Shown piece by piece: positions 44,271-54,856 of a DNA stretch of 64,000 nt. The stretch's first letter is position 1. Each line of letters opens with the position of its first letter. Source of the DNA: Bacillus sp. V59.32b (GTDB taxonomy: Bacteria > Bacillota > Bacilli > Bacillales > DSM-1321). The translations under genes and the position numbers were made by a program. Under the pieces are notes generated by a model, which saw only the letters and a list, made by a program, of their open reading frames with translations, searched no databases and was not told the origin of the DNA. Location of the stretch: contig NZ_QVTC01000020.1 of NCBI RefSeq assembly GCF_003429085.1, positions 16,102 through 80,101 on the forward strand. Reading direction: 5' to 3'.

Positions 44271-45941
44271 ATGAACGTAGTGAAGCAGGTTCAGGATAAA
44301 ATAAAGCAGGAGATCATAGCGGCAGTGGTAAAGGCGGGTTTGGCAACAGAAGAAGAGATTCCTGATGTAATATTAGAATTACCGAAGGAGAAGGAGCATG
44401 GCGACTACTCCACCAATATGGCTATGCAGCTGGCGAGAGTGGCTAAGAAAGCGCCTCGCATGATTGCGTTCGGCATTGTCGAACATTTTGACCGTTCGAA
44501 AGCTTCGATTGAAAAAATAGAAATCGCAGGCCCCGGTTTTATTAATTTCTACATGAACAATAAGTATTTAACGAAACTGATCCCAGCCATTTTGGAGGCG
44601 GGGGACCGTTATGGCGAAAGCGATTTTGGAAACAATCAAAAGATCCAGGTCGAATTTGTTTCCGCCAATCCGACAGGCTCCCTCCACCTTGGACACGCCC
44701 GGGGCGCAGCGGTCGGCGATTCCTTATGTAATGTGCTCGCTAAAGCCGGCTACGATGTATCCCGGGAATATTACATTAACGACGCCGGAAACCAGATAAA
44801 CAACCTGGCCTTATCTGTTGAGGCGCGTTATTTCCAAGCCCTTGGCATCGAAAAGGACATGCCCGCTGACGGCTATCATGGAGCGGATATTATCGGCATC
44901 GGTAAAAAGCTCGCCGAGGAGTATGGCGATAGATTCGTAAAAGAAGACGAGAAGGAACGCTTCGACTTTTTCCGAGAGTACGGCTTGAAATATGAAATGG
45001 AAAAGTTGAAGACGGATCTCGAAAACTTCCGCGTCGGCTTTGACGTCTGGTATTCGGAGTCTTCCTTGTACGAGAACGGAAAAATCGACGCAGCCCTCGC
45101 CACCTTAAGAGAACACGGCCATATATACGAAGAGGACGGCGCCACCTGGTTCCGCTCGACGGAATTGGGCGATGATAAAGATCGCGTGCTGATTAAACAG
45201 GATGGCTCGTATACGTATCTAATGCCGGACATTGCTTATCACCGCGATAAGCTTGAACGCGGCTTTGAGAAGCTGATCAATATTTGGGGAGCGGACCATC
45301 ACGGCTATATTCCGCGTATGAAAGCCGCGATTGAAGCACTGGGTTATAAACAAGAGCAGTTAGAGGTCGAAGTGATCCAGCTCGTTCATCTATATAAAGA
45401 CGGCGAAAAGATGAAGATGAGTAAACGTACCGGTAAAGCGGTAACGATGCGGGATCTGATTGAAGAGGTCGGCCTGGATGCCACACGTTACTTCTTTGCG
45501 ATGAGGAGTGCGGCTACTCATATGGACTTTGACCTGGATCTGGCCGTATCACAGTCCAATGATAACCCAGTCTACTATTCTCAATACGCCCATGCACGTA
45601 TATCAAGCATCCTGCGCCAGGGTCAGGAGCAGAACATTAGCTATGAAGGTACACAGGATTTTTCGCAAATTTCCTCGGAAAAGGAAATGGAACTGCTGAA
45701 GAAGCTTGGGGAATTCCCTCAGGCAATTGCGGAAGCGGCAGAAAAACGCATGCCGCATCGGATGACGAATTACATTTTTGATCTTGCCTCCGTGTTCCAT
45801 AGCTTTTATAATGCTGAAAAAGTACTGGATGCAGATAACGTTGAAAGAAGCAAAGCGCGCCTGGGATTAGTGAAAGCTGTACAAATCACGCTCAAAAATG
45901 CGCTGTCGTTAATCGGCGTATCCGCTCCGGAAAAAATGTAA
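44271..45941 (+). CDS. argS: Arginyl-tRNA synthetase
   Basis: Class I synthetase of 556 residues that charges tRNA-Arg. The HIGH-type motif is [11 protein letters not shown], and the KMSKS-type motif is [15 protein letters not shown]. The N-terminal Add-1 domain (about 1-115) and the C-terminal DALR anticodon-binding domain ([14 protein letters not shown]) are present. No T-box leader was seen upstream. It is expressed with ywiB from the promoter at 43761. Confidence 0.97.
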   Translation: MNVVKQVQDKIKQEIIAAVVKAGLATEEEIPDVILELPKEKEHGDYSTNMAMQLARVAKKAPRMIAFGIVEHFDRSKASIEKIEIAGPGFINFYMNNKYLTKLIPAILEAGDRYGESDFGNNQKIQVEFVSANPTGSLHLGHARGAAVGDSLCNVLAKAGYDVSREYYINDAGNQINNLALSVEARYFQALGIEKDMPADGYHGADIIGIGKKLAEEYGDRFVKEDEKERFDFFREYGLKYEMEKLKTDLENFRVGFDVWYSESSLYENGKIDAALATLREHGHIYEEDGATWFRSTELGDDKDRVLIKQDGSYTYLMPDIAYHRDKLERGFEKLINIWGADHHGYIPRMKAAIEALGYKQEQLEVEVIQLVHLYKDGEKMKMSKRTGKAVTMRDLIEEVGLDATRYFFAMRSAATHMDFDLDLAVSQSNDNPVYYSQYAHARISSILRQGQEQNISYEGTQDFSQISSEKEMELLKKLGEFPQAIAEAAEKRMPHRMTNYIFDLASVFHSFYNAEKVLDADNVERSKARLGLVKAVQITLKNALSLIGVSAPEKM

Positions 45942-45944
45942 CGC

Positions 45945-45985
45945 AAACAGGCTGTTTCTCGTTTAGAAGAAACAGCCTGTTTTTA
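45945..45985. terminator. Bidirectional terminator between argS and uvsE
   Basis: Long stem AAACAGGCTGTTTCT / AGAAACAGCCTGTTT with T runs at both sides, between convergent genes. Confidence 0.9.
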
Positions 45986-46942
45986 TCATTTTAATTCAAT
46001 TGTTCCTCCGCCTATTCTCTTAACGCCCCGAATCTTTGCCAGATCCCCAATCAGCTTTAGCATCGCTTGATCCTTCATTTTCGCTTCGACCATGAAATCG
46101 ACGTCCCGTTTCAAGACTTTCAGTACTTGTACTAAAGGCATAATAAATTCAATATCCACAAAATCTGCATGGGAACGGAATTCTTTCTCGGACTTCGGTG
46201 AGGAAATATGGATTTTAGGATATATACCTGTATGGTCCCATGTTTCAAAAACGAGCGGAAGAAGCTCTTCAAGCGGCATTTCTCCAGGATTGGCCATATG
46301 GTGATGATAATCAAATGCCAAAGGAATTCTCTCGCGCTGGCAGATCGTCAAGGTTTCCTCGGTCGTGTAAGTCTTATCATCGTTTTCAAGCGTCATTCTT
46401 CTTTTCACATGTATGGGGAGCTGTGTAAGGTTTTCATGGAATCTAGCAGTAGCAGACGATTTATCCCCGTATGCCCCTCCGACGTGGATATTGATAAAAG
46501 AATGGTCATGCACACCCATGGCTTCAAGCATTTTGTAATGAAACTCCATATCTTTAACAGCATTTGCGGTAATAGACGGATTGGGACTTGTAAACAGAGT
46601 GAACTGGTTGGGATGGAAGCTTACTCGCATATGATGGCGTTTAATCCATTCCCCCAGACCCTGCCACTCGGTGCGAAAAGGAGTGAGAAAGTCCCATTGA
46701 ACTTCAGGATGCGTAGCGAGTGGTACGATCGAGCTTGACAGTCGGTATACATTTATTTCATGGGCCGAATTGTAATAAAGGATTCGAAGGGTATTCGCAA
46801 TATTTTGTCTCGTGACATCATAGAGCCTTTGCATGCGTTTTTCCTTTTCAAGCTCGCCGTATCTTTTGAATGTTAACGTTCGCGAAGGTGTTGTCTCCCA
46901 GAGAGAAGTGGCGGTTGAAACATATCCCAGGCGTATTTGCAT
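45986..46942 (-). CDS. uvsE: UV damage endonuclease
   Basis: UVDE-type endonuclease of 318 residues that nicks DNA 5' to UV photoproducts and other lesions. TIM-barrel motifs are [54 protein letters not shown] and [14 protein letters not shown], with conserved metal-binding His, Glu and Asp. The start ATG 46942 has AAAGGAG upstream. It lies 29 bases after the cardiolipin synthase gene on the same strand, so they may share a transcript. Confidence 0.94.
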   Translation of the reverse strand: MQIRLGYVSTATSLWETTPSRTLTFKRYGELEKEKRMQRLYDVTRQNIANTLRILYYNSAHEINVYRLSSSIVPLATHPEVQWDFLTPFRTEWQGLGEWIKRHHMRVSFHPNQFTLFTSPNPSITANAVKDMEFHYKMLEAMGVHDHSFINIHVGGAYGDKSSATARFHENLTQLPIHVKRRMTLENDDKTYTTEETLTICQRERIPLAFDYHHHMANPGEMPLEELLPLVFETWDHTGIYPKIHISSPKSEKEFRSHADFVDIEFIMPLVQVLKVLKRDVDFMVEAKMKDQAMLKLIGDLAKIRGVKRIGGGTIELK

Positions 46943-46971
46943 GGCAGTCTCCTTTTTCCGGGTAATGAGTC

Positions 46972-48171
46972 TTATAGAAACGGTGAGATCGTATAAGCGA
47001 TTGATTCTTTGAACATACGGACAGGATTAGGCGCTGTAATCATTTCCATCGTTAAAGGTGAGGAATGAAAGATATCGTAATCCAGTTCTTTCTTAATATC
47101 TTCAATGCATGCTTTATCATAAATTAAGCAATTCATTTCACGGTTCAAAAATAAAGAACGCCTATCAAAGTTTGCCGTGCCAATGTCACAAACTTTATCA
47201 TCAATCAGAATGATTTTCGAATGATAAAACCCTTTTTCAAACTGCATGATTTTTGCTCCTTCTTTTAAAAGAACCCGAAAAAAAGGATAAGATGCTTCCT
47301 GGACAAAAGGATGATCGGCTGTTTTTGGAACAATCACAGTCAACTCAATACCCCGTGACATAGCTTTTCTTAAATCCGAGAAGAGTTTCCTGCTTGGAAT
47401 GAAATAAGGCGTTCCAACTATGATTCTTTCATTTGCCGTTGAGATCATTTCGGAAAAGGCTTTTTCAAGGAATATGCCATCGGTGGGTAAGAACTGATGA
47501 AGACAAGCCCCTTTTTTTAAGGACGGAAAATACTGCTGACTACTGCGGTGATCCTCTCCTGTCGCGCGAAACCAATCTTCAAGATACTCGTACTGAAGAT
47601 CCTGTACTCCCTCTCCGATAACTTTTAAATGGTAATCCCGCCATGGGCTCAGCTTGGAGTCTTGGTCAATGTATTCCTTGCCGACATTGTAGCCGCCTAA
47701 ATAACCGATCTCACTATCAATGATCGTTATCTTCCGGTGATTCCGTTTATTAAGAGAATAAAATAAATAAGGAAACCTCAGGCTGTTTGTAAACGCGAAT
47801 CTTACTCCATGTGCTTTTAAATCGGAAATTATCTTTTTACTGACTCGATGCCCGCCAATCCGGTCAATCATTAATCGGACTTCAACCCCGGTTTGCGCTT
47901 TTTCCTTCAATAACTGAAGGAATGCCTTGCTAAATTGATCGTTGGAAACGATATAGAATAGGATATGTACATATTTTTTCGCATCCTGTATTTCGTGAAA
48001 AAAATCGTTGAACAGCCTTTTTCCATTTGTATATAGCTGGATGTCGCTTTGGCGTTTAGGTAAATTTTTCTTAACAACTCGACGCTTATGCCTTCTCCGT
48101 CCTAGATAAAAATCGAGTGGCAACCAGACGAGGAAACATATGATAACGACGCCAATCGTTATTGTAATCAT
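46972..48171 (-). CDS. ywjE: Cardiolipin synthase, YwjE type
   Basis: Phospholipase D-superfamily enzyme of 399 residues that condenses phosphatidylglycerol. One N-terminal membrane segment ([20 protein letters not shown]) is followed by two complete HKD motifs, [18 protein letters not shown] and [20 protein letters not shown]. It corresponds to B. subtilis YwjE, which I recall as a minor cardiolipin synthase. ATG at 48171 follows GGTGAGG. Both HKD motifs are intact, unlike the PLD-like protein at 26.1-27.6 kb. Confidence 0.9.
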   Translation of the reverse strand: MITITIGVVIICFLVWLPLDFYLGRRRHKRRVVKKNLPKRQSDIQLYTNGKRLFNDFFHEIQDAKKYVHILFYIVSNDQFSKAFLQLLKEKAQTGVEVRLMIDRIGGHRVSKKIISDLKAHGVRFAFTNSLRFPYLFYSLNKRNHRKITIIDSEIGYLGGYNVGKEYIDQDSKLSPWRDYHLKVIGEGVQDLQYEYLEDWFRATGEDHRSSQQYFPSLKKGACLHQFLPTDGIFLEKAFSEMISTANERIIVGTPYFIPSRKLFSDLRKAMSRGIELTVIVPKTADHPFVQEASYPFFRVLLKEGAKIMQFEKGFYHSKIILIDDKVCDIGTANFDRRSLFLNREMNCLIYDKACIEDIKKELDYDIFHSSPLTMEMITAPNPVRMFKESIAYTISPFL

Positions 48172-48318
48172 CTAGATCATCCTCACCTTTACTCTGGGGT
48201 TATATCTATTTTGTACAAAATCATCATCATAATCCATTCATGTTGAAATAAACAGTAATACAGAAATGAATAGATGAAAATCAGGATACCTGAATCAATT
48301 TCATAAATTTCACCCTTA

Positions 48319-48468
48319 GAGCCTACCCAACGATTTGAAGCTGTTTTTTCAGCTATTGATATCGATCCAATCTTCGCTGTGGTATCCAAGAAATCACGTT
48401 TGGGAGACCTGCCTGAGCTAAACTATGCGGCAATGATTTATTCCTTGATCGTATTAATGCTCAGTTAA
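48319..48468 (+). pseudogene. Transposase fragment
   Basis: A frame of 49 codons without a start reads FEAVFSAIDIDPIFAVVSKK then SRLGDLPELNYAAMIYSLIV and stops soon after. The wording resembles the N-terminal part of DDE transposases I have seen in Bacilli, in which LNYAAMIYSLIVR-type text recurs. The rest of the gene is missing. The end runs into the dispersed repeat. Confidence 0.45.
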
Positions 48469-48811
48469 ATCAACAACAAGCTGCCTAACATATAGGCTGT
48501 GTCAGTACTCACTCTTGATTTCCAAACCGGTTGCTTTTCGCTGCAGGCGGCGACTCCTCGAAAATGCTACGCATTTTCTCGTGCGGTGTCTATTCTAGGA
48601 TGATCACTCAATGTCCTGCGGGAAAAGCGTGGCCAGGTGAGACCCCGCAGGAGCGAAGCGACGAGGAGGCTCACGGACCGCCCGCGGAAAGCGTCCGCCT
48701 GTAGCGGAAATCAACAGCGAAATTCAACAGGTACAACTAAGAAATTTTTTGAGTACCTAATATTCTGTTGGTTTGTATTTCTTTATAAAAAGGAATTATG
48801 AAATTGATTCA
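48446..48811 (+). repeat. Dispersed structured repeat, copy 2
   Basis: Same element as at 18157-18510, in the same orientation, with a small insertion near the left end (AACAAGCTGCCTAAC) and a few substitutions. The hairpins of the core are preserved. It lies between the transposase fragment and the fadF promoter. Confidence 0.85.
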
Positions 48812-48867
48812 CCTACATAAAAAAACTTCCGATTAAAAAAAAGATAGCGAGACGAGCAAGAAATAAG

Positions 48868-48895
48868 TTGACTGAATGCTCATTCATTATATAAT
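48868..48895 (+). promoter_or_regulatory. fadF promoter with FadR-type operator
   Basis: TTGACT and TATAAT are 16 bases apart. Between and over them lies TGACTGAATGCTCATTCA (48869-48886), which matches the B. subtilis FadR box TGAATGAnTAnTCATTCA, as I recall it, at 16 of 18 positions. Repressor bound here would block RNA polymerase, and long-chain acyl-CoA would relieve it. Confidence 0.7.
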
Positions 48896-48999
48896 GTAAT
48901 TAAATCAAATTCAGAAAAATGTCACTGTTTCTAATTTTAAAGCATTTGAAACGGAGTGCATTTTAAGACCAGCATATGCAGAGAAAGGAGCGCAAGATT

Positions 49000-51099
49000 A
49001 TGAATGCGTTACTATGGGTAAACTTAATTGCGTTTTTGCTTGTAACCGCTTACGCTATCAGTTTGTTTGTCTATTTAATCAGGACAAGAATGGCTTATAT
49101 CAAGCTTGGGAAGAAAGCAGAATTCGATAACCGTGTAAAAGAACGGCTCGAGAAAATTTGGGTCAATGTATTTGGCCAAAAGAAGCTGTTAAAGGATAAG
49201 AAGAGCGGAACCATTCACGTCGTGTTCTTCTATGGTTTTATTCTCGTACAGTTTGGTGCGATTGATTTTATTATAAAGGGAATTAAACCGGGTGCACATT
49301 TACCATTCGGACCTTTGTATCCTGCGTTCACGTTTTTCCAGGAAATCGTCACTCTGACTATTCTCGTCGCAGTTGCGTGGTCTTTTTACCGCCGCTATAT
49401 TGAAAAGCTTGTCCGTTTAAAGCGCGGCTTTAAATCTGGCATAGTCCTGATTTTACTCGGTGGATTAATGCTTTCCGTCCTTTTGGGAAATGGAATGAGC
49501 ATGATTTGGCACGGACATGAAGCAACTTGGACAGAGCCTGTTGCTTCGGGAATCGCCTTTCTTTTAGGATGGATGGGACCGACCGCCGCCACGGTTGTAT
49601 TCTACATGGCATGGTGGATTCACACGATTTTCCTATTCACCTTCCTAGTCTATATACCGCAGTCCAAGCACGCGCATTTAATTGCAGGGCCTGTCAACGT
49701 CTACTTTAGTCGCCTGGATAATCCAGGGAAGCTTAAGGCGGTTGATTTTGAAGATGAATCCCAGGAATCCTTCGGTGCAGGAAAAATAGAAGACTTTAAC
49801 CAGTTACAATTGATAGATTTATATGCCTGTGTGGAATGTGGGCGCTGTACGAATATGTGCCCGGCCTCCGGAACAGGGAAAATGCTGTCCCCGATGGATA
49901 TCATCATTAAGATGCGTGACCACTTGACTAACAAAGGGGCTGCCATTACAGCAAAACAGCCTTGGGTACCGACATTCGTATTCGGAAATACACAGGGCAA
50001 CCAAATCGCTTTGGCAGGTGCCGGACAAGGCGCCCAGGAATCAGCGGCGGCTGTTGAATTCAACCAGGCCTTAATCGGCGAAGTCATCACAGAAGAAGAG
50101 CTTTGGGCTTGTACGACTTGCCGTAACTGTGAAGATCAATGTCCGGTCATGAACGAGCATGTTGATAAAATCATCGATATGCGCCGTTACTTAGTGCTTA
50201 CAGAAGGTAAAATGAACCCGGATGCGCAGCGCGCGATGCAAAACATCGAACGCCAGGGCAACCCGTGGGGACTTAACCGCAAGGAAAGAGAAGACTGGAG
50301 AGAACTCCGCGACGATGTCGTCGTGCCAACAGTCAAGGAAGTGAAAAAGGCTGAAGAAGACTTTGAATACTTATTCTGGGTCGGTTCAATGGGTTCTTAC
50401 GATAACCGCAGTCAAAAGATCGCATTATCCTTCGCTAAGCTTATGAATGAAGCAGGCGTGAAGTTCGCGATTTTAGGAAATAAAGAAAAGAACTCCGGGG
50501 ATACGCCTCGCCGTTTGGGTAACGAGTTCATCTTCCAGGAGCTAGCAGCGAAGAACATAGAAGAGTTTGAGAAAAATGAAGTGAAGAAGATCGTAACAAT
50601 CGATCCTCACGCATATAATATTTTCAAAAATGAGTATCCTGATTTCGGTTTAGAAGCGGAAGTGTATCATCATACAGAGCTGCTTGCAAAGCTCGTTAAA
50701 GAAGGAAGGCTTGTACCAAAGCATCCGGTTAATGAAACGATCACTTTCCATGATTCCTGTTACTTAGGGCGTTATAACGAAGTATATGACGCACCGAGGG
50801 ATATTCTGAATGCGATCCCGGGAGCGAAGCTTGTTGAGATGGAACGCAATCGTGAAAATGGCATGTGCTGTGGTGCCGGCGGCGGACTGATGTGGATGGA
50901 AGAAGAAACGGGACACCGTATCAATGTAGCCCGTACCGAGCAAGCGTTAGCCGTAAGCCCATCTGTCATCAGCTCAGGCTGTCCTTATTGCTTGACGATG
51001 ATTACAGACGGAACAAAAGCAAAAGAAGTGGAAGAAGACGTGAAAACATATGATGTAGCTGAGTTATTGGAAAAATCGATACTTGGCGAAGCTTCTTAA
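49000..51099 (+). CDS. fadF: Membrane iron-sulfur oxidoreductase for fatty acid oxidation
   Basis: A 699-residue protein. The N-terminal third has about five membrane segments like a haem-binding NarI or DUF-type domain. Two 4Fe-4S clusters follow (CVECGRCTNMCP and CTTCRNCEDQCP). The C-terminal half carries CCG-type motifs (HDSCYLGRYN, NGMCCGAGGG). This is FadF (YwjF) of B. subtilis, thought to pass electrons from acyl-CoA dehydrogenase via ETF to the quinone pool. I start at ATG 49000 with AAAGGAG 9 bases upstream. A FadR-like operator sits in the promoter, and an acyl-CoA dehydrogenase cluster follows. Confidence 0.92.
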   Translation: MNALLWVNLIAFLLVTAYAISLFVYLIRTRMAYIKLGKKAEFDNRVKERLEKIWVNVFGQKKLLKDKKSGTIHVVFFYGFILVQFGAIDFIIKGIKPGAHLPFGPLYPAFTFFQEIVTLTILVAVAWSFYRRYIEKLVRLKRGFKSGIVLILLGGLMLSVLLGNGMSMIWHGHEATWTEPVASGIAFLLGWMGPTAATVVFYMAWWIHTIFLFTFLVYIPQSKHAHLIAGPVNVYFSRLDNPGKLKAVDFEDESQESFGAGKIEDFNQLQLIDLYACVECGRCTNMCPASGTGKMLSPMDIIIKMRDHLTNKGAAITAKQPWVPTFVFGNTQGNQIALAGAGQGAQESAAAVEFNQALIGEVITEEELWACTTCRNCEDQCPVMNEHVDKIIDMRRYLVLTEGKMNPDAQRAMQNIERQGNPWGLNRKEREDWRELRDDVVVPTVKEVKKAEEDFEYLFWVGSMGSYDNRSQKIALSFAKLMNEAGVKFAILGNKEKNSGDTPRRLGNEFIFQELAAKNIEEFEKNEVKKIVTIDPHAYNIFKNEYPDFGLEAEVYHHTELLAKLVKEGRLVPKHPVNETITFHDSCYLGRYNEVYDAPRDILNAIPGAKLVEMERNRENGMCCGAGGGLMWMEEETGHRINVARTEQALAVSPSVISSGCPYCLTMITDGTKAKEVEEDVKTYDVAELLEKSILGEAS

Positions 51100-51142
51100 G
51101 CTTTAACAAACGATTCTTTTCATAAGAAATGCCTATATCAAG

Positions 51143-51196
51143 ATGCCTGCTTCCAAAAATGAAATATTTATTTGAAGAAGCAGGCATTACTTTTTC
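51143..51196 (+). terminator. Terminator of fadF
   Basis: Stem ATGCCTGCTTC / GAAGCAGGCAT with a 23-base loop and TACTTTTT after it. Confidence 0.75.
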
Positions 51197-51248
51197 ATGG
51201 AAATTTAACTTAGGAGTTAAACTTTTTCTAATTTTCATATAAGATATA

Positions 51249-51262
51249 ATAAAGCGCTTACA
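51249..51262 (+). promoter_or_regulatory. Possible CcpA site (cre) before the thiolase operon
   Basis: ATAAAGCGCTTACA fits the cre consensus TGWAANCGNTNWCA at 12 of 14 positions and starts at the end of a TATAAT (51245-51250). Carbon-source repression of this operon would be expected for a degradative pathway. Confidence 0.45.
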
Positions 51263-51290
51263 TTAAGGGTATTTTTTTATTCTTACATTT

Positions 51291-51308
51291 TGAGCGAGCG
51301 TTCAGTCA
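51291..51308 (+). promoter_or_regulatory. Weaker FadR/TetR-type operator before the thiolase operon
   Basis: TGAGCGAGCGTTCAGTCA has the TGA..GA / TC..TCA frame of the FadR box and matches at about 12 of 18 positions. It could be bound by FadR or by the TetR regulator at 56.1 kb. Confidence 0.4.
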
Positions 51309-51368
51309 ATTTAGGGTTAAGTTTTTTATTTACATAGAAACTTAAAGAGAAATTAAAGGAGGAGCTAT

Positions 51369-52559
51369 ATGGCTAGAACAGCTATTGTCAGTGGAGTAAG
51401 AACGCCTTTTGGAAAATTTGGCGGGGGGTTAAGCAGCTTGACTGCATCCGAACTCGGCGGGATTGCTATTAAAGAAGCGTTACAACGGGCAGGTGTAGAT
51501 GGCAGCCAGGTAGATGAGGTAATCATGGGAAATGTGCTTCAGGCAGGGCAGGGACAGATCCCTTCGCGCCAGGCTTCAAGAAATGCCGGACTTCCATGGG
51601 AAGTGAAAACAGAAACGATCAACAAAGTTTGTGCCTCAGGGCTGAGAAGTGTGACGCTGGCTGACCAGATTATCCGCCTGGGTGATGAGGAAGTTATTGT
51701 GGCTGGCGGCATGGAATCAATGAGCAATGCTCCTTATATAATGCCTAAAGCGAGATGGGGAGCCCGCATGGGAGATGCCGTGATGAAAGACGTAATGATT
51801 CATGACGGTCTAAGCTGCAGCTTCACTGGCGTGCATATGGGGACATATGGCAACAGTACGGCCGAGGACTTGGAGTTGTCGCGCGAAGATCAGGATAACT
51901 GGGCATTCAGAAGCCACCAAAAAGCCATTGCCGCTATTGAAGGTGGTGTCCTTGCCGAAGAAATTATATCTGTCCAGGTTCCAGTCAGGAAAGGTGAACC
52001 GGTAACGGTTAAGAACGATGAAGCGCCGAGAAAGGATACTTCCGTTGAAAAGCTTGCTAAGCTTGGACCAGCTTTTAATAATGAGGGTACGATTACTGCC
52101 GGTAATGCACCTGGTGTCAATGACGGGGCAGGAGCACTAGTGCTTATGAGCGAAGCAAGAGCGGAAAAAGAAGGAAAAACTCCTTTTGCTTATATCATTG
52201 GACATGCAGAGATTGCTGTGGAAGCTAAGCATTTCCCTAAGACCCCTGGACTTGTCATCAATGAGCTGTTGAAAAAAACAGGTAGGTCATTAGAGGAAAT
52301 TGATTTATTTGAAATCAATGAAGCTTTTGCAGCTGTTGCCCTCGCCAGCGGGAAATTGGCAAACGTAGATCCTGAAAAAGTGAACGTAAATGGCGGGGCG
52401 GTTGCGCTTGGGCATCCGATTGGGGCCAGCGGAGCACGGGTGATTATTACGCTCATGCATGAATTAAAACGGCGTGGCGGCGGAATCGGGATTGCGGCAA
52501 TCTGCAGCGGTGGCGGCCAGGGAGATGCTATTTTAATCGAGGTTCCGAAACAAGCTTGA
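51369..52559 (+). CDS. Acetyl-CoA C-acetyltransferase (thiolase)
   Basis: Thiolase of 396 residues that cleaves or forms acetoacetyl-CoA or longer 3-ketoacyl-CoA. Active-site Cys88 is in [20 protein letters not shown] has the catalytic His, and CSGGGQGDA has the second Cys. ATG follows AAAGGAGGAG. First gene of a run with hydroxyacyl-CoA dehydrogenase and two acyl-CoA dehydrogenases, equivalent in part to the B. subtilis mmgABC genes. A cre-like and a FadR-like site lie upstream. Confidence 0.95.
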   Translation: MARTAIVSGVRTPFGKFGGGLSSLTASELGGIAIKEALQRAGVDGSQVDEVIMGNVLQAGQGQIPSRQASRNAGLPWEVKTETINKVCASGLRSVTLADQIIRLGDEEVIVAGGMESMSNAPYIMPKARWGARMGDAVMKDVMIHDGLSCSFTGVHMGTYGNSTAEDLELSREDQDNWAFRSHQKAIAAIEGGVLAEEIISVQVPVRKGEPVTVKNDEAPRKDTSVEKLAKLGPAFNNEGTITAGNAPGVNDGAGALVLMSEARAEKEGKTPFAYIIGHAEIAVEAKHFPKTPGLVINELLKKTGRSLEEIDLFEINEAFAAVALASGKLANVDPEKVNVNGGAVALGHPIGASGARVIITLMHELKRRGGGIGIAAICSGGGQGDAILIEVPKQA

Positions 52560-52593
52560 TAGATTGCCAATTTTCCAGAATGGAGGAGCATTC

Positions 52594-53445
52594 ATGAAGA
52601 TTGCAAAAGTAATGGTGATCGGCGCCGGACAAATGGGCTCGGGAATCGCCCAGGTATGCGCGATGAACGGGTATGAAGTTATTTTGCATGACTTAAAGCG
52701 AGAATTTGTTGAACGGGGACTTTCAATTATTAATAAAAACCTTTCCCGGCAAGTAGAAAAGGGAAAGATGGCAGAGCCAGATAAAAGCAATACACTGGCT
52801 AGACTGACGCTTTCCACAGATTTAAAAAATGCATCTGATGTGGATCTTGTCATTGAAGCAGCGGTAGAAAATATGGAAATCAAAGCGAAGCTGTTCAGTG
52901 ACCTGGATGAAATAACACCGGAACATACCATCTTAGCTTCCAATACTTCATCGCTGCCCATCACCGAAATCGCAGCAGCGACCAAGCGGCCTGAGAAAGT
53001 GATCGGGATGCACTTCATGAACCCAGTCCCTGTCATGAAGCTAGTCGAGATCATCCGCGGGCTTGCCACAGCCGATGCCGTTTATGACGCCATTGAAGAT
53101 ATGTCGAAAACGCTGAATAAAGTCCCGGTTGAAGTGAATGACTTTCCCGGCTTCGTCTCTAACCGGATACTGATGCCGATGATAAATGAAGCCATTTATA
53201 CAGTATACGAAGGGGTCGCTTCCAAAGAAGCGGTCGATGAGGTGATGAAGCTGGGCATGAACCATCCGATGGGCCCGCTGGCGCTTGCAGACTTCATCGG
53301 CCTGGATACGTGCCTCTATATCATGGAGACGTTACACGAGGGCTTTGGAGACGATAAATACCGGCCGTGTCCATTGCTTAGAAAATATGTAAAAGCAGGC
53401 TGGCTCGGCAAAAAATCCGGCCGTGGTTTTTACGAATACAACTAA
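52594..53445 (+). CDS. 3-hydroxybutyryl-CoA dehydrogenase
   Basis: NAD-dependent dehydrogenase of 283 residues. The dinucleotide motif is [15 protein letters not shown] at the N-terminus. [44 protein letters not shown] (catalytic His) and [10 protein letters not shown] are present. It oxidises short 3-hydroxyacyl-CoA. ATG 52594 follows GGAGGAG, 34 bases after the thiolase stop. It corresponds to B. subtilis mmgB. Confidence 0.95.
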   Translation: MKIAKVMVIGAGQMGSGIAQVCAMNGYEVILHDLKREFVERGLSIINKNLSRQVEKGKMAEPDKSNTLARLTLSTDLKNASDVDLVIEAAVENMEIKAKLFSDLDEITPEHTILASNTSSLPITEIAAATKRPEKVIGMHFMNPVPVMKLVEIIRGLATADAVYDAIEDMSKTLNKVPVEVNDFPGFVSNRILMPMINEAIYTVYEGVASKEAVDEVMKLGMNHPMGPLALADFIGLDTCLYIMETLHEGFGDDKYRPCPLLRKYVKAGWLGKKSGRGFYEYN

Positions 53446-53475
53446 TCTCGTAAATAGGCATCCGGGAGGCACTTT

Positions 53476-54612
53476 ATGAATTTTACATGGAATGAAGAGC
53501 AGAATATGATGCGCAAAATGGTGCGCGATTTTGCGGAAAGCGAAATAGCTCCCTTAGTTGGAAGGATGGAAGGCGGTGAATTTCCGAGATCGCTGTTGAA
53601 GAAAATGGGCGGGCTTGGCTTGATGGGGATACCGGTTCCTGAACAATATGGCGGTTCGGAAATGGACTTCACCTCTTATATCATTGCCATCCATGAGATC
53701 TCCAGGGTAAGTCCTGCTCTAGGGGTGATTCTTTCCGTTCACACATCTGTGGGAACCTATCCTATTCTTTATTTCGGCAATGAAGCACAGAAGCAAAAAT
53801 ACGTACCAAAGCTTGCATCGGGAGAGTATCTCGGAGCTTTCTGTTTGACGGAACCGAGCTCAGGATCGGATGCGGGCGGCCTCAAATCAAAGGCTATTAA
53901 AGTCGGAGACTATTATAAAATCAACGGCTCCAAGGTTTTTATCACAAATGGCGGAGAAGCAGAGGTTTACATTGTTTTTGCCTCCACGAATCTGGAGGCA
54001 GGGAGCAAAGGGATTTCAGCCTTTATCGTTGATAAGGACACGAAGGGCTTAATCATCGGCAAGGATGAACACAAAATGGGCCTTCACGGTTCACGTACGG
54101 TGCAGCTGACGTTTGAGGATATGATGGTTCCTGCTGAAAATCTGCTTGGTAAAGAAGGAGAAGGCTTCAGGATCGCAATGTCCAATCTTGAATCCGGCCG
54201 CATCGGGATTGCTGCACAGTCCTTAGGAATCGCTGAAGGCTCCTTCGAACATGCTGTCCGTTATGCGAAGGAAAGAGTACAGTTTGGAAAGCCAATCAGT
54301 GTACAGCAGGGCATAGGCTTTAAACTGGCGGAGATGGGGACGGCTATTGAAGCTTCCAGGTTACTAGTTTACCAGGCCGCCTATTTAAGGTCACAGGGAC
54401 TGCCATGCGGAAAAGAAGCATCTATCGCAAAACTGATGGCCTCAAAAACAGCAGTTGAGGTATCTACGGAAGCCATCCAGGTGTTTGGCGGCTACGGCTA
54501 TACAAAGGAATATCCGGTGGAGCGCTATTTCCGGGATGCGAAGGTTACGGAAATCTATGAAGGCACAAGCGAAATCCAGCGGATCGTTATCAGTAAACAT
54601 CTCTATAATTAA
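53476..54612 (+). CDS. Acyl-CoA dehydrogenase 1
   Basis: FAD-dependent dehydrogenase of 378 residues. Typical stretches are [37 protein letters not shown] and the C-terminal [19 protein letters not shown] with the catalytic-base region. It probably acts on short or branched acyl-CoA together with the thiolase and 3-hydroxyacyl-CoA dehydrogenase genes. ATG follows GGGAGG. The next acyl-CoA dehydrogenase is 244 bases downstream, separated by a repeat array, so it may be in the same transcript. Confidence 0.95.
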   Translation: MNFTWNEEQNMMRKMVRDFAESEIAPLVGRMEGGEFPRSLLKKMGGLGLMGIPVPEQYGGSEMDFTSYIIAIHEISRVSPALGVILSVHTSVGTYPILYFGNEAQKQKYVPKLASGEYLGAFCLTEPSSGSDAGGLKSKAIKVGDYYKINGSKVFITNGGEAEVYIVFASTNLEAGSKGISAFIVDKDTKGLIIGKDEHKMGLHGSRTVQLTFEDMMVPAENLLGKEGEGFRIAMSNLESGRIGIAAQSLGIAEGSFEHAVRYAKERVQFGKPISVQQGIGFKLAEMGTAIEASRLLVYQAAYLRSQGLPCGKEASIAKLMASKTAVEVSTEAIQVFGGYGYTKEYPVERYFRDAKVTEIYEGTSEIQRIVISKHLYN

Positions 54613-54640
54613 ATTCCTATTATCCGGGACTTCCAAAATA

Positions 54641-54785
54641 AGTGGAATTTAGGTTTCACTTAAATCAGGTCCATTTTCGCTTAAAACAAGCATCGTTTTG
54701 CTTGAATCATCGGAGTTTTCGCGTGAATGGGTGGTACTTTCACTTAAATCATCACTTTTATCGCTTTAATTGCCTACTTCGCGCT
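54641..54785 (+). repeat. Array B: TTTCGCTTAAATCA units of about 21 bp
   Basis: Six to seven degenerate units of 19-22 bases, each starting TTT(C/T)(G/A)C(T/G)T(A/G)AAT. They lie between the two acyl-CoA dehydrogenase genes. The core TCGCTTAAATC resembles the core TCGCTCGTAAATC of array C. Because units are near 21 bases, the reading frame through them shows a weak seven-residue periodicity, which is an artefact of the DNA repeat. Confidence 0.75.
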
Positions 54786-54856
54786 AGCAGAGGCTTACTC
54801 AGAAGATGGCGATTTCAAACAGAGCCTATATTTAACAAAGACAGGGGATATGGATC

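Noticed and set aside
44271..44330. T-box leader for argS
   Set aside because: argS follows ywiB by four bases, and the region before ywiB shows a simple sigma-A promoter without the T-box sequence or specifier stem.
48189..48389. Minus-strand frame of 66 codons upstream of ywjE
   Set aside because: Low-complexity product with no ribosome site. The plus strand of the same region carries transposase-like text instead.
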